From Streptomyces acidicola (GTDB lineage Bacteria > Actinomycetota > Actinomycetes > Streptomycetales > Streptomycetaceae), in the NCBI RefSeq assembly GCF_009377235.1, contig NZ_VMNX01000006.1, positions 50,170 to 114,169 on the forward strand: a stretch of 64,000 bases of DNA. Reading direction: 5' to 3'. Below, in pieces: positions 35,621 to 44,421 of this stretch. How positions within the stretch are numbered: position 1 is the first letter of the stretch; each line of letters begins with the position of its first letter. The notes under the pieces are model-generated. The model saw only the letters and a program-made list of their open reading frames with translations, had not been told where the DNA came from and did not search any database. A program made the position numbers and the translations under genes.

Positions 35621-37059
35621 AGGATCGCCCCCGGCGCGTAGCCCGCGGCCTCGGGGCGCTGCTTCACGATCTCCTCGATCCGGCCGACGACGGCGGCGAC
35701 CTGGTCGGCGGCGGCGCCCGTGAAGGACAGCTTGTCGGCCATCAGCGCGTCGAGCTGGGCCCGGTCCAGCGGGATGCGCTCGTCCGCCGCCAGCTTGTCG
35801 AGCAGTTCGTTGCGCTCGGCGCCCCGCTCGCGCATCGCGAGGGCCGAGGCGACGGCGTTCTCCTTGATGGCCTCGTGCGCGAGCTCGCGGCCCACGCCCG
35901 CGCGCACCGCGCCCATCAGCACCTTGGTCGTGGCGAGGAACGGCAGGTAGCGGTCCAGCTCCCGCGCCACGACCGCCGGGAACGCACCGAACTCGTCGAG
36001 CACCGTCAGGAACGTCTCCAGCAGCCCGTCCAGCGCGAAGAACGCGTCCGGCAGCGCGACCCGGCGCACCACCGAGCACGACACGTCGCCCTCGTTCCAC
36101 TGGTCGCCGGCCAGCTCACCGGTCATCGAGGCGTAGCCGCGCAGGATCACCATGAGGCCGTTGACGCGCTCGCAGGAGCGGGTGTTCATCTTGTGCGGCA
36201 TGGCGGACGAGCCGACCTGGCCGGGCTTGAAGCCCTCGGTCACCAGCTCGTGCCCGGCCATCAGCCGGATCGTCTTGGCCAGCGACGACGGCGCGGCCGC
36301 CAGCTGCACCAGCGCGGTCACGACCTCGTAGTCCAGGGAGCGGGGGTAGACCTGACCGACCGAGGTGAAGGCCTGCGAGAAGCCCAGGTGCCCGGCGATC
36401 CGGTGCTCCAGGTCCGCCAGCTTCGACGCATCCCCGCCCAGCAGGTCCAGCATGTCCTGCGCCGTACCGACCGGGCCCTTGATGCCGCGCAGCGGGTAGC
36501 GGCCGAGCAGCTCCTCGACCCGGCCGTACGCCACGAGCAGCTCGTCGGCTGCGGTCGCGAAGCGCTTGCCGAGGGTGGTGGCCTGCGCCGCCACGTTGTG
36601 CGAGCGGCCGGCCATGACCAGCTCGCCGTACTCGCCCGCCAGCTTCCCGAGCCGCGCCAGCACGGCCACCGTACGGTCGCGCACCAGCTCCAGGGAGAGC
36701 CGGATCTGCAGCTGCTCCACGTTCTCGGTGAGGTCGCGGGAGGTCATGCCCTTGTGCACGTGCTCGTGCCCGGCGAGGTCGTTGAACTCCTCGATCCGCG
36801 CCTTCACGTCGTGCCGGGTGACCTTCTCGCGCTCGGCGATCGAGGCCAGGTCGACCTGGTCCAGCACCCGCTCGTAGTCGGCGAGCGCCGCGTCCGGCAC
36901 CTCGATCCCCAGGTCCTTCTGGGCCCGCAGCACGGCCAGCCAGAGCTGCCGCTCCAGCCTCACCTTCTGCTCGGGCGACCAGAGCGTGGCGAGCTCGGCG
37001 GAGGCGTACCGTCCGGCGAGGACGTTCGGGATGCGGGGCTTGGCTGGCGCAGAAGTCAC
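35617..37059 (-). CDS. purB: Adenylosuccinate lyase
   Basis: 480 residues from GTG 37059. The fumarase-superfamily signature GSSAMPHKMN is present near the middle, with TSRDLTENVEQLQ (substrate loop) and GRSHNVAAQATTLGKRFA (catalytic His). The enzyme acts twice in purine synthesis, releasing fumarate from SAICAR and from adenylosuccinate. TACAAT at 37068-37073 (minus) is a good -10 only a few bases from the GTG, and no ribosome binding site is visible, so the mRNA is probably nearly leaderless. The glycosylase gene is coupled downstream. Confidence 0.96.
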   Translation of the reverse strand: MTSAPAKPRIPNVLAGRYASAELATLWSPEQKVRLERQLWLAVLRAQKDLGIEVPDAALADYERVLDQVDLASIAEREKVTRHDVKARIEEFNDLAGHEHVHKGMTSRDLTENVEQLQIRLSLELVRDRTVAVLARLGKLAGEYGELVMAGRSHNVAAQATTLGKRFATAADELLVAYGRVEELLGRYPLRGIKGPVGTAQDMLDLLGGDASKLADLEHRIAGHLGFSQAFTSVGQVYPRSLDYEVVTALVQLAAAPSSLAKTIRLMAGHELVTEGFKPGQVGSSAMPHKMNTRSCERVNGLMVILRGYASMTGELAGDQWNEGDVSCSVVRRVALPDAFFALDGLLETFLTVLDEFGAFPAVVARELDRYLPFLATTKVLMGAVRAGVGRELAHEAIKENAVASALAMRERGAERNELLDKLAADERIPLDRAQLDALMADKLSFTGAAADQVAAVVGRIEEIVKQRPEAAGYAPGAIL

Positions 37060-37179
37060 GTGTCGTGATTGTACTGGCGATTAGTGCAGGCCGGCGCCCC
37101 GGGGTTCTTCGGCGGAAGCTACGAGGCAGGCAGCGTGTGACCTGCATGCCCGGCGCACAGGCGACGTCGGGCACCCTCC

Positions 37180-37206
37180 CCGGTCAAGACGTATGTTCCT
37201 GACCGG
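37180..37206. other. Hairpin between GDSL and purB genes
   Basis: CCGGTCA and TGACCGG form a perfect 7-bp stem with a 13-nt loop in the 220-bp gap between two leftward genes. It may terminate the GDSL transcript or be a control site for purB; no purine-repressor box is recognisable. Confidence 0.3.
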
Positions 37207-37279
37207 CAAGCGTCCGGAGGGACGTGCCACGCGGGCCGACGACTTTGTCTATCGGCACCAGGGCACGAAGGCGATTGGC

Positions 37280-38134
37280 TCACGGCGCGGTTTCCCCGTG
37301 TCCTGATTCCTGTGCAACCTGCGGGATCGGTGAGCCGATCAGAGACGCTGCCGGACCTTCGTACGGGGACAACTCGGGCCGCTTCGCCGGTCTCCCGTCC
37401 CCGGACGAGCGGCCCGTCAGCCGGCGCCCGATCCACGGCAGCAGGTGTCGGCGCGCGAACCGGACGTCGGCCGCTCGCCGCGCGCCCCACGCGGGCGGTG
37501 CCGTGACCGGCGGCGGGGTGCGCCAGTCGGGGTCCTCCGGTTCGTGGCCGAGGGTCTGCCAGACCGCCTCGGCGACCCGTCGGTGGCCCTCGGCCGTGAG
37601 GTGCAGCCGGTCCACGTCCCACAGCTGGGGATCACTCAGCGACGGCGCCCCGTACAGGTCGACGACCAGCGCGCCGTGCCGGGCGGCCAGCTCGTCGACG
37701 CAGGCGAACAGCTCCTCCATCCGCGGCCGGAACCGCTCCAGCACCGGGCCCTGACGGCCGGGGCTGCGCATCAGGACGAGCTGCTCGCAGGACGGGGCGA
37801 GGCGTTCCACGGCTTCCTCCAGGAGCCCGCGCACCCGCCCCATGTCGCACTTGGGCCGCAGTGTGTCGTTGAGGCCGCCGACCAGCGTGACCACGTCCGC
37901 CCGCATCGCGGCCGCCGTGTCCACCTGCTCGTCGACGATCTGTCCGATGAGTTTCCCGCGCACCGCCAGATTGGCGTACCGGAAGCCTGGCGCCCGTGCG
38001 GCCATCCGCGCCGCGAGGAGGTCGGCCCAGCCCCGGTAGGAACCGTCGGGCAACCGGTCCGACATGCCCTCGGTGAAGGAGTCGCCGACCGTGACAAGGC
38101 TGGTGTACGTGGGGTTCGTGGGGTTCGTCCGCAT
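37280..38134 (-). CDS. SGNH/GDSL-family hydrolase
   Basis: 284 residues. SGNH blocks: catalytic S19 in VTVGDSFTEG, Gly in NLAVRGKLIGQ, Asn in VGGLNDTL, and the Asp-His pair in WDVDRLHLTAEGHRR. These are esterases, lipases or acetylhydrolases. No signal peptide is present, so it is probably cytoplasmic, and the last 70 residues are Pro/Arg-rich without a known domain. The start carries a threefold TNP-type coding repeat (NPTNPTY). The substrate is unknown. Confidence 0.88.
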   Translation of the reverse strand: MRTNPTNPTYTSLVTVGDSFTEGMSDRLPDGSYRGWADLLAARMAARAPGFRYANLAVRGKLIGQIVDEQVDTAAAMRADVVTLVGGLNDTLRPKCDMGRVRGLLEEAVERLAPSCEQLVLMRSPGRQGPVLERFRPRMEELFACVDELAARHGALVVDLYGAPSLSDPQLWDVDRLHLTAEGHRRVAEAVWQTLGHEPEDPDWRTPPPVTAPPAWGARRAADVRFARRHLLPWIGRRLTGRSSGDGRPAKRPELSPYEGPAASLIGSPIPQVAQESGHGETAP

Positions 38135-38228
38135 GGCGACAGAGATAGTATCCCGTGCACATACCCGTCGGTCGGTCGGCCTTCGTAACCCGACGAGAGA
38201 CCCGCGAAACGGGTCGGCGCCCGCGCAC

Positions 38229-39245
38229 TCAGGCGGCCGGCTGCCCGAACAGCTCCCGCAGCACGTCCTCCATGGTCACCAGTCCCGCGAGCCGTCCGTC
38301 CGAGCCCAGCACGGCGGCCAGGTGCGTACGGCTGCGCCGCATCGCCGTCAGCACGTCGTCGAGCGGTGCGGTCTCCCGGACCCGGGCGATCTGCCGCATG
38401 TCCTTCACCGGGAAGGGCTCGTCACGCGGCGCCGCGTCCAGCGCGTCCTTCACATGCAGATAGCCGACGATGCGGCGCCCCTCGTCCACCACGGGGAACC
38501 GGGAGAAGCCGGTCTCGGCCGACAACCGCTCCAGCTCCTCGGGGACAACCCCCACGCGCGCATAGACGACGCGTTCCAGTGGCAGGGCAACGTTCCGGAC
38601 GGCCGTGCGGCCGAGCTCCAGCGCGTCGTGCAGCCGCTCCTGGGCGCGGTCGTCGATGAGCCCCGCCTCACCGGAGTCCTGGACGAGACGGGCGAGCTCG
38701 GCATCCGAGAAGGTCGCGGTCACCTCGTCCTTCGTCTCGATCCGCAGCAGCTTCAGCAGCGCGTTCGCGAAGGCGTTGACCGTGAAGATCACCGGACGCA
38801 GCGCCCGGGCCAGCGTCACCAGCGGCGGCCCCAGCAGCAGCGCGCTGCGCACCGGCTCCGCGAGCGCGACGTTCTTCGGCACCATCTCGCCGAGCAGCAT
38901 GTGCAGATACGTGGCCAGGGTCAGCGCGATCACGAACGACACCGCGTGCCCGGCGCCCGGCGAGACGCCGACCGCGTGGAACACCGGCTCCAGCAGATGC
39001 GCGATCGCGGGCTCCGCCACCACACCCAGGACCAGCGTGCACAGGGTGATGCCGAGCTGCGCGGCCGCCATCAGCGCGGACACGTGCTGCAGGCCCCACA
39101 GCACACTGCGGGCCCGCCGGTCGCCCTGCTCGGCGTACGGTTCGATCTGGCTGCGGCGCACGGAGATCAGCGCGAACTCGCCGCCGACGAAGAAGGCGTT
39201 GACGACCAGCGTCGCGAGACCGATCAGCAACTGGAGGACGGTCAT
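38229..39245 (-). CDS. CNNM/CBS-domain membrane protein (HlyC/CorC-type, short form)
   Basis: 338 residues from ATG 39245, overlapping the upstream gene stop as ATGA. DUF21/CNNM membrane domain at residues 1-180 (ALISVRRSQIEPYAEQGDRRA, QLGITLCTLVLGVVAEP, LHMLLGEMVPKN), then two CBS domains (about 205-335). CNNM proteins are magnesium or cobalt exporters regulated by nucleotide-bound CBS pairs. Unlike its upstream partner it lacks the final CorC_HlyC domain. Tandem pairs of these genes are common in actinobacteria, and the two products may form a heterodimer. Confidence 0.9.
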   Translation of the reverse strand: MTVLQLLIGLATLVVNAFFVGGEFALISVRRSQIEPYAEQGDRRARSVLWGLQHVSALMAAAQLGITLCTLVLGVVAEPAIAHLLEPVFHAVGVSPGAGHAVSFVIALTLATYLHMLLGEMVPKNVALAEPVRSALLLGPPLVTLARALRPVIFTVNAFANALLKLLRIETKDEVTATFSDAELARLVQDSGEAGLIDDRAQERLHDALELGRTAVRNVALPLERVVYARVGVVPEELERLSAETGFSRFPVVDEGRRIVGYLHVKDALDAAPRDEPFPVKDMRQIARVRETAPLDDVLTAMRRSRTHLAAVLGSDGRLAGLVTMEDVLRELFGQPAA

Positions 39246-40654
39246 CGCTGCCCCTCCTCGTCGGCAGGGTTGTCGGGATCGCCGGGATCGCCGGGATCGC
39301 CGGGATCGCCGGGACCGTCGGGATCGCCGGGACCGTCGGGGTCGCCGGACAGGAGCGGCGCGTGCATCAGTACCCGAGCGGCCCGGCGCCCCGAGGCGTC
39401 CACCACGTCGAGCCGCCACCCGGCGACCTCGACGGTGTCGCCCACGGCCGGTATGCGGCCCAGTTCGGTCGCGACGAGACCCGCGAGCGTCTCGTACGGC
39501 CCGTCCGGCACGCGCAGCCCCACGCGCACGAGCTGGTCGGTACGGGCCGAGCCGTCGGCCGAGTACAGCGCGCGGCCGTCGTCGTCGGTGCCCGCCGGCG
39601 CCAGGTCGGGCGTCTCGTGCGGGTCGTGCTCGTCACGGACCTCGCCGACGACCTCCTCGACGATGTCCTCCAGGGTGACGACGCCGGCGGTGCCGCCGTA
39701 CTCGTCGATGACGACCGCCATCGTGCGCTTGCCGCCGAGCCGGTCCAGGAGCCGGTCCACGGTGAGTGTTTCCGGGATGAAGAGCGGCTCGCGCAGCAGC
39801 TCGGCCACGAAGACGTGGAGACGGTTCTCGGCGGGCACGGCCAGGCAGTCCTTGATGTGGACCGTGCCGACGACCGAGTCGAGGCTGTCGCGGTAGACCG
39901 GGAAGCGGGACAGGCCGGTCGCCCGGGTCGCGTTCGTCACGTCCTCGCAGGTCGCCTGGGCGTCCAGGGCGATGACCTGGACACGCGGGGTCATCACGTT
40001 CTCCGCGGTCAGGTCGGCGAGGTTCAGCGTGCGCACGAACAGCTCGGCGGTGTCCGCCTCCAGGGCGCCCTCCCGGGCGGAGTGCCGGGCGAGAGCGGCC
40101 AGTTCCTGGGGGCCGCGGGCGGAGGCCAGCTCCTCGGCGGGCTCGATACCGAGGCGGCGCACGAGACGGTTCGCCGTGTTGTTGAGGTGCGTGATGAAGG
40201 GGCGGAACGCGGCACTGAACCAGCGCTGCGGGTTCGCCACGTGCCTCGCCACGGCGAGCGGGGACGAGATCGCCCAGTTCTTGGGCACCAGCTCGCCCAC
40301 CACCATCAGGAAGACGGTCGACAGGCCCGTTCCGATGACCAGCGCGAGCGTGCCCGACGCCGAGCTCGGCACGCCCAGGGCCTCAAGGGGCCCCGCGATC
40401 AGCCGGGCGATCGACGGCTCGGCGAGCATGCCGACCACCAGGTTGGTGACGGTGATGCCGAGCTGGGCCCCGGAGAGCTGGAACGTCAGGTTCCGTACGG
40501 CTTTGAGGGCGCCCGGCGCACCGCGCACGCCTCGCTCGACGGCCCGCTCCAGCTCACTGCGCTCGACCGTGGTCAGCGAGAACTCGGCGGCGACGAAGGC
40601 GCCGCAGATGAGGCACAGCAGCACCGCCACCAGGAGGAGCAGCACTTCGGTCAT
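39242..40654 (-). CDS. CNNM/CBS/CorC_HlyC membrane protein
   Basis: 470 residues. CNNM domain (1-185) with AEFSLTTVERSELERAVERG and VGELVPKNWAIS, two CBS domains (about 205-335), and the CorC_HlyC domain (about 350-430), then a tail of GDP/DGP repeats encoded by 9-bp units. Likely a divalent-cation exporter controlled by ATP or Mg through the CBS pair. A hairpin covers the ribosome binding site immediately before the ATG, so translation may be regulated. The next gene starts inside the stop codon. Confidence 0.92.
   Translation of the reverse strand: MTEVLLLLVAVLLCLICGAFVAAEFSLTTVERSELERAVERGVRGAPGALKAVRNLTFQLSGAQLGITVTNLVVGMLAEPSIARLIAGPLEALGVPSSASGTLALVIGTGLSTVFLMVVGELVPKNWAISSPLAVARHVANPQRWFSAAFRPFITHLNNTANRLVRRLGIEPAEELASARGPQELAALARHSAREGALEADTAELFVRTLNLADLTAENVMTPRVQVIALDAQATCEDVTNATRATGLSRFPVYRDSLDSVVGTVHIKDCLAVPAENRLHVFVAELLREPLFIPETLTVDRLLDRLGGKRTMAVVIDEYGGTAGVVTLEDIVEEVVGEVRDEHDPHETPDLAPAGTDDDGRALYSADGSARTDQLVRVGLRVPDGPYETLAGLVATELGRIPAVGDTVEVAGWRLDVVDASGRRAARVLMHAPLLSGDPDGPGDPDGPGDPGDPGDPGDPDNPADEEGQR
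39274..39348. repeat. 9-bp tandem repeat coding for a GDP/DGP tail
   Basis: Units of the type CGGGATCGC or CGGGACCGT, read on the plus strand, repeat about eight times. On the minus strand they encode GDPDGPGDPDGPGDPGDPGD and beyond at the end of the CNNM protein. The near-perfect repeats make slippage-driven length change likely, but always in steps of three codons. Confidence 0.85.
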
Positions 40655-40655
40655 C

Positions 40656-40692
40656 GGTTCACCCCCGTCCCAGAATCCGGCAGGGGTGAACC
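40656..40692 (-). promoter_or_regulatory. RBS-masking hairpin before the CNNM gene
   Basis: GGTTCACCCC (40656-40665) pairs perfectly with GGGGTGAACC (40683-40692) around a 17-nt loop, ending one base before the start codon on the minus strand. The start-proximal arm contains the only purine-rich ribosome binding sequence (GGGGGTGAA), so when folded it blocks translation. Confidence 0.6.
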
Positions 40693-40881
40693 GCTCGCGC
40701 GACGCCGAGGGGCGCGCGGACCGGAGGGCCGGCTACTGGGAGGCTCGCCCATGGGGGGACGCTCACAACCTTTCTGTACGGGTTGGGACGGTGCCCCCAT
40801 GGTAAGGACCGGAAATGCCACTTGCGCCGATCAGTCCGGGGCCTTCCGCGTCAGTCCGGGCTACTCCGGGTCAAGTCCGCA

Positions 40882-41137
40882 TCAGGCCGTGTCACGCCGT
40901 CCCGTCGTCGAGCGGCTTACCCACCGCCGCCACTTCTCCTCGGGCGCGTACCCCGCCGCACGCCACGCATGGTGCGCGGTCCCGTTCCGCTGGAGCACCA
41001 TCGCGTCCCCGCGCCGCCCACCGAGCCGTACGAACCGCTCCTCCGCGGCGGCCAGCAGCGCCGAGCCGATGCCGAGACGGCGGCGGTCCGGGTGCACCGC
41101 GAGCCGGTACAGACGGCAGCGCCAGCCGTCGAATCTT
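40882..41137 (-). pseudogene. Truncated GNAT acetyltransferase copy
   Basis: Reading leftward from about 41137 to TGA at 40882, the protein (FDGWRCRLYRLAVHPDRRRLGIGSALL and on, in parts) matches the second half of the intact GNAT gene just upstream, including its acetyl-CoA loop. Similarity starts abruptly at the shared CGTCGAATC and nothing of the first half exists. The two are a tandem duplication of which this copy lost its start. Confidence 0.75.
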
Positions 41138-41165
41138 GGCTGCTCACCAACATCCGCTGCCCTAT

Positions 41166-41585
41166 CTACAGGGGCTTGACCCAGCGTCGCCAGTGGTCCT
41201 CGCGATGGTAGCCACCCGCGGCCCACGTGTGGTGGGCCTGTTCGTTGACTTCCAGGACCATGGCGTCGACGCGTCGCCCGCCCAGGGCGGCGAATCGTTG
41301 TTCTGCGGCTTCCAGCAGGGCGGTGGCGATGCCTTGCCGACGGTGGTCGGGGTGTACGGCGAGCCGGTAGGCGGAGCATCGCCATCCGTCGAATCCGGCT
41401 ATGACGGTTCCGGTGAGGAGGCCGTCGCGCTCTGCGAGGAGCAGGGCTTCGGGGTCTCGTGTGATGAGTCGGGCCACTCCGTCGTGGTCGTCGCTGATGC
41501 TCGTTCCTTCCGCGGCGTCGCGCCAGAACTGCAGCACGGTGTCGATGTCCGAGAGGGTGGCGTGGCGGATGTGGAGATCACTCAT
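41166..41585 (-). CDS. GNAT-family N-acetyltransferase
   Basis: 139 residues from ATG 41585 (MSDLHIRHATLSDIDTV). Full GNAT fold: AVHPDHRRQGIATALLEAAEQRF carries the acetyl-CoA-binding R/Q-x-x-G-x-A loop, and the end (HHTWAAGGYHREDHWRRWVK) is typical of the RimI-like group. The substrate is unknown. A 5'-truncated duplicate lies just downstream. The ORF extension to 41831 is not conserved. Confidence 0.85.
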   Translation of the reverse strand: MSDLHIRHATLSDIDTVLQFWRDAAEGTSISDDHDGVARLITRDPEALLLAERDGLLTGTVIAGFDGWRCSAYRLAVHPDHRRQGIATALLEAAEQRFAALGGRRVDAMVLEVNEQAHHTWAAGGYHREDHWRRWVKPL

Positions 41586-41917
41586 GGGGTGAGCCAAGCA
41601 GAGCGCCGGTCTGTCTGGCGAACGGTTTCCGTGCCGAGAGAAATACGACGGGAGGCCGTGGAGCATCTGGCGTCGCTGGGGGCGCGGAGGATCGCGTGTA
41701 CTTCCACGAGTACGCCTCGTGCACACTGAGCCGGCCCCTTTGCCTCCAGCAAGGCTGTGTCTGCGGTGATCCAAGCTGAGTCCTCGCGGATGGACATCCG
41801 GGCAGGAGTCCGCACAACCTCTGATGATCAAGTGATGGCCACACGCTCACAACCGGGGCCACGGGCTACTTGTACTCCCGTGCCGATTCAGGCACGGGAA
41901 GACGGTTCTGCCGTGTT
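41586..41917. other. Gene-free stretch
   Basis: 332 bases between the GNAT start and the end of the YqeY-like gene. Apart from the GNAT promoter, which should be near the left end, I see no gene, repeat or clear hairpin. Confidence 0.4.
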
Positions 41918-42280
41918 CTACGCGCTGGGGTGGCCGTCGAGAAAGCGAAGCAGCACAGCGGCCTCCGCGCGGAGCCGCGCGACTCGGTCAGCGTGGGCGG
42001 GTGCAGTCAACTGCGACGCGGCTTCCAGTCGTTCGGCGGCCTCGGCTCGCACGATGTCCGCCACAGTGCACTCGCTCAGCTCACGCCGCGCTGCCTCGGT
42101 GGCGCCGACGCCGACCGGTGACTGTTCGAGGGCAAGGCCGCGCGTCGCGGCTTCGGCCACGGGGACCGCCTCCGCGTTGTCCAGCGCGGCCAGCGTCGCG
42201 CGCAGGGCGCTCACCGCGGCTTTGTCACGGGAGCGCATCGCTTCCGGAAGGGCTTGACGCATACGAACACGTAGGGACAT
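41918..42280 (-). CDS. GatB/YqeY-domain-like small protein
   Basis: 120 residues, all alpha-helical by composition (MSLRVRMRQALPEAMRSRDKAAVSALR at the start, in parts). The pattern LRATLAALDNAEAV and ARRELSECTVADIVRAEAAERLEAA resembles YqeY-type proteins, which share the tail domain of GatB and are about 150 residues long, so this is a shortened member. Its role is uncertain; YqeY-like proteins have been linked to tRNA-dependent amidation by structure only. Confidence 0.7.
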   Translation of the reverse strand: MSLRVRMRQALPEAMRSRDKAAVSALRATLAALDNAEAVPVAEAATRGLALEQSPVGVGATEAARRELSECTVADIVRAEAAERLEAASQLTAPAHADRVARLRAEAAVLLRFLDGHPSA

Positions 42281-42508
42281 GCCGGGACCCTATGGCCGCG
42301 CTCCTGGCCCCACAACGGGATATCCCCGCAGCGCCAGGATTCCCGCCCGTTGGAAAGCGCAGCTTCGGCAACTCATGGGCGCACTCATGATCAGCGACTG
42401 CACCCACGTCAGATCACGAACCCGGACTGGAGTACCGGGCGACGGGCCGTGAGGCAGAAATGTCTGAAACCTGACCATCACCCCCCTCCAACCCTTTCGC
42501 TGCCCTCT

Positions 42509-42537
42509 TTGTCTCACATGGCGCAGATGCGTAATAC
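42509..42537 (+). promoter_or_regulatory. Sigma-70-like promoter of the secreted AMIN-like gene
   Basis: TTGTCT (42509-42514), 17-bp spacer, TAATAC (42532-42537). GAGAGGAG follows about 10 nt before the ATG at 42565. This is one of the clearest promoters in the window. Confidence 0.65.
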
Positions 42538-42564
42538 GCAAAAAGCGAGAGGAGTTGTTCATCG

Positions 42565-43113
42565 ATGAGACGCTGTGCAACGTTGCTGGCGTTGCTGGCA
42601 CTGGTGTTGACAGGAGCGGGCGCCGTGCCGGCTGCTGCTGCCGCGCCGCAGACCAGCGCTTGCGAGACGGGCTGGGGGAGTATGGCGAAGTCGGCACCGG
42701 GGTCGACAGCGATGACCGGTTCCCTGACGGACGTCAGGACCGGCCGTCACGCGTGCTACGACCGGATGGTCTTTGATATTCCAGGCATGACGACGGACGA
42801 CCCGGCCCTGTACTGGGTGCAGTACGTCCCCGGCTTCGCCCACCCGCCGTCCCAGACCGGCATCCCTGTCGATGGCGGGGCCGTCATCGAAGTCGAGTTC
42901 ACCGCGCCGGTCGATGACTCGCAGTACCCCGTCCGACTCGCGGATCCACTGCCGGGACTGGACTTCAGCGGCTACCAGACCTTCCGGGACGCAAAGTTCG
43001 GCGGCTACTACTACGGAGGGACTCACATCGGACTCGGTGTCCGGGCCAAGCTGCCGTTCCGGGTGCTGGTACTGCCCGACCGGCTGGTGGTGGACGTGGC
43101 ACACAGCTGGTAA
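42565..43113 (+). CDS. Secreted AMIN-like domain protein
   Basis: 182 residues. Sec signal peptide (MRRCATLLALLALVLTGAGA, cleavage likely after AAAAA near residue 27). The mature part has CETGWGSM, a second Cys in HACYDRMVFDIPG, and beta-rich segments ending LVVDVAHSW, as in actinobacterial AMIN-like proteins. AMIN domains bind the cell wall or envelope assemblies in other proteins, so a wall-associated role is possible. It stands alone, with its own promoter and a strong ribosome binding site. Confidence 0.82.
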   Translation: MRRCATLLALLALVLTGAGAVPAAAAAPQTSACETGWGSMAKSAPGSTAMTGSLTDVRTGRHACYDRMVFDIPGMTTDDPALYWVQYVPGFAHPPSQTGIPVDGGAVIEVEFTAPVDDSQYPVRLADPLPGLDFSGYQTFRDAKFGGYYYGGTHIGLGVRAKLPFRVLVLPDRLVVDVAHSW

Positions 43114-43493
43114 CCGGGCCCTGCCCTGCGCAGTGTCGCCGCGTATGAGGCCGGCGGCGTAGGCGGTCGGGCTCAGTCTGCTCGGCTCGCTGCGCCGCGG
43201 AGGTGAGCAGCGGCGCGGACACCTCGAAAGGCCTCCGGGCGGGTCGGCACCGTCCACGGCAGCCACCCGCCCGGTGGTGGTGACAGCGGCACCGACGACG
43301 CGGTGCACGGGCCGCGTCCCGCTCCACCCCTGCGCTGCCCAACCCAGTCAGTTCTGCACGGACCTTGCCTTCATCGCCGAGGCGGGCCGCGCCGTCCTTC
43401 GCCGGAAGGGGCCCCGCGTTGTCCGGGGGCTGTATTCGTCGAAGCCCGGATCTGATCCGCACACCGCCCGCGGCAGAGCGGGACAGCGGGACC
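43114..43493. other. Gene-free convergent gap
   Basis: 380 bases between the convergent AMIN-like and LLM genes. No recognisable gene is present. CCCCG/CGGGG at about 43420-43436 is a weak hairpin near the LLM gene end. Confidence 0.35.
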
Positions 43494-44375
43494 TCACTCG
43501 TCGCGCAGCGCGTCGATGACCGGCGCGAACACCTCCATGTTCGGCTCCAGCACCGTCAGATACGAGATCCCGTACCGCTCGCGCTGGGCACGCACCTGGT
43601 CGGCGATCTCCCTCAGCGTCCCCACCAGCACGATCGGCAGCTGAAGGACCTGCTCCTCGGTGAGGTCCGGGATACGGGGCAACCACTCCTGGACGGCCGC
43701 GCTCCGGTCGTCCGTGACGACGACCACCTGGAGGAGCAGATTGAGCTCGGCGGGTTCCTTCCGCCCGGCGGCCAGTTCCTGGTACAGGGCGACGCGCTCG
43801 TCGAGTTCCTCGGCCGTGATCGGCTGGAGCATGCCGCCGGGCAGCGACCGGGCGCCCGTGAACGCCGCGATGTCCGCGTGCTCGGCGGTGAGCCGCAGCA
43901 TCCGGTCGCCGTTGGCGCCGACCAGAAGCGGCACACCTGGGCGCTGCACGGTCCGGGGCCGGAACTCGTCCGAGCCGAGGAGCCGGTCGAGCTCCTCGAT
44001 CGTGTGCCGCAGATGGTCGACGCGTTCGCCCGGCGAACCCCACGGAAGGCCGGCGGTCGCGTGCTCCGCCTCCACGTACCCGGTGCCGAGCCCGAGTTCG
44101 AGACGGCCGTCCGTCAGCGCGTCCGTGGTGGCCACCTCGCGGGCCAGCAGCGTCGGGTTCCAGAAGCCCGCGTTGAGCACGAACGTGCCGAGGCGTGGCC
44201 GCTCGGTCGCCTCGGCCGCCGCGACCAGGGCGGGGAACGGGGCCGGCATACCGAGGTGGTCGGGGACCAGGATCACGTCGTACCCGAGCTCCTCGGCCCG
44301 GCGGCACTTCGCGCGCCACTCCTCGGCGGTCGTGGACTGCAGCAGACTGACCCCGAAGCGGAACGGCCGTGGCAT
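43494..44375 (-). CDS. LLM-class F420-dependent oxidoreductase
   Basis: 293 residues with the luciferase-like barrel: FGVSLLQSTTAEEWRAKCRRAEELGYD, LVPDHLGM (F420-contacting strand), GTFVLNAGFWNPTLLAREVATTD, and GRLELGLGTGYVEAEH. Proteins of the TIGR03621-like subgroup have this pattern and use reduced F420 or FMN. The substrate is unknown. It is a single gene, convergent with the AMIN-like gene and in line with the FtsX-type permease upstream. Confidence 0.9.
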   Translation of the reverse strand: MPRPFRFGVSLLQSTTAEEWRAKCRRAEELGYDVILVPDHLGMPAPFPALVAAAEATERPRLGTFVLNAGFWNPTLLAREVATTDALTDGRLELGLGTGYVEAEHATAGLPWGSPGERVDHLRHTIEELDRLLGSDEFRPRTVQRPGVPLLVGANGDRMLRLTAEHADIAAFTGARSLPGGMLQPITAEELDERVALYQELAAGRKEPAELNLLLQVVVVTDDRSAAVQEWLPRIPDLTEEQVLQLPIVLVGTLREIADQVRAQRERYGISYLTVLEPNMEVFAPVIDALRDE

Positions 44376-44421
44376 GAACTCTCCTCACACTCAAGGGACT
44401 TGAGCACGCCTGGCGAGTACA

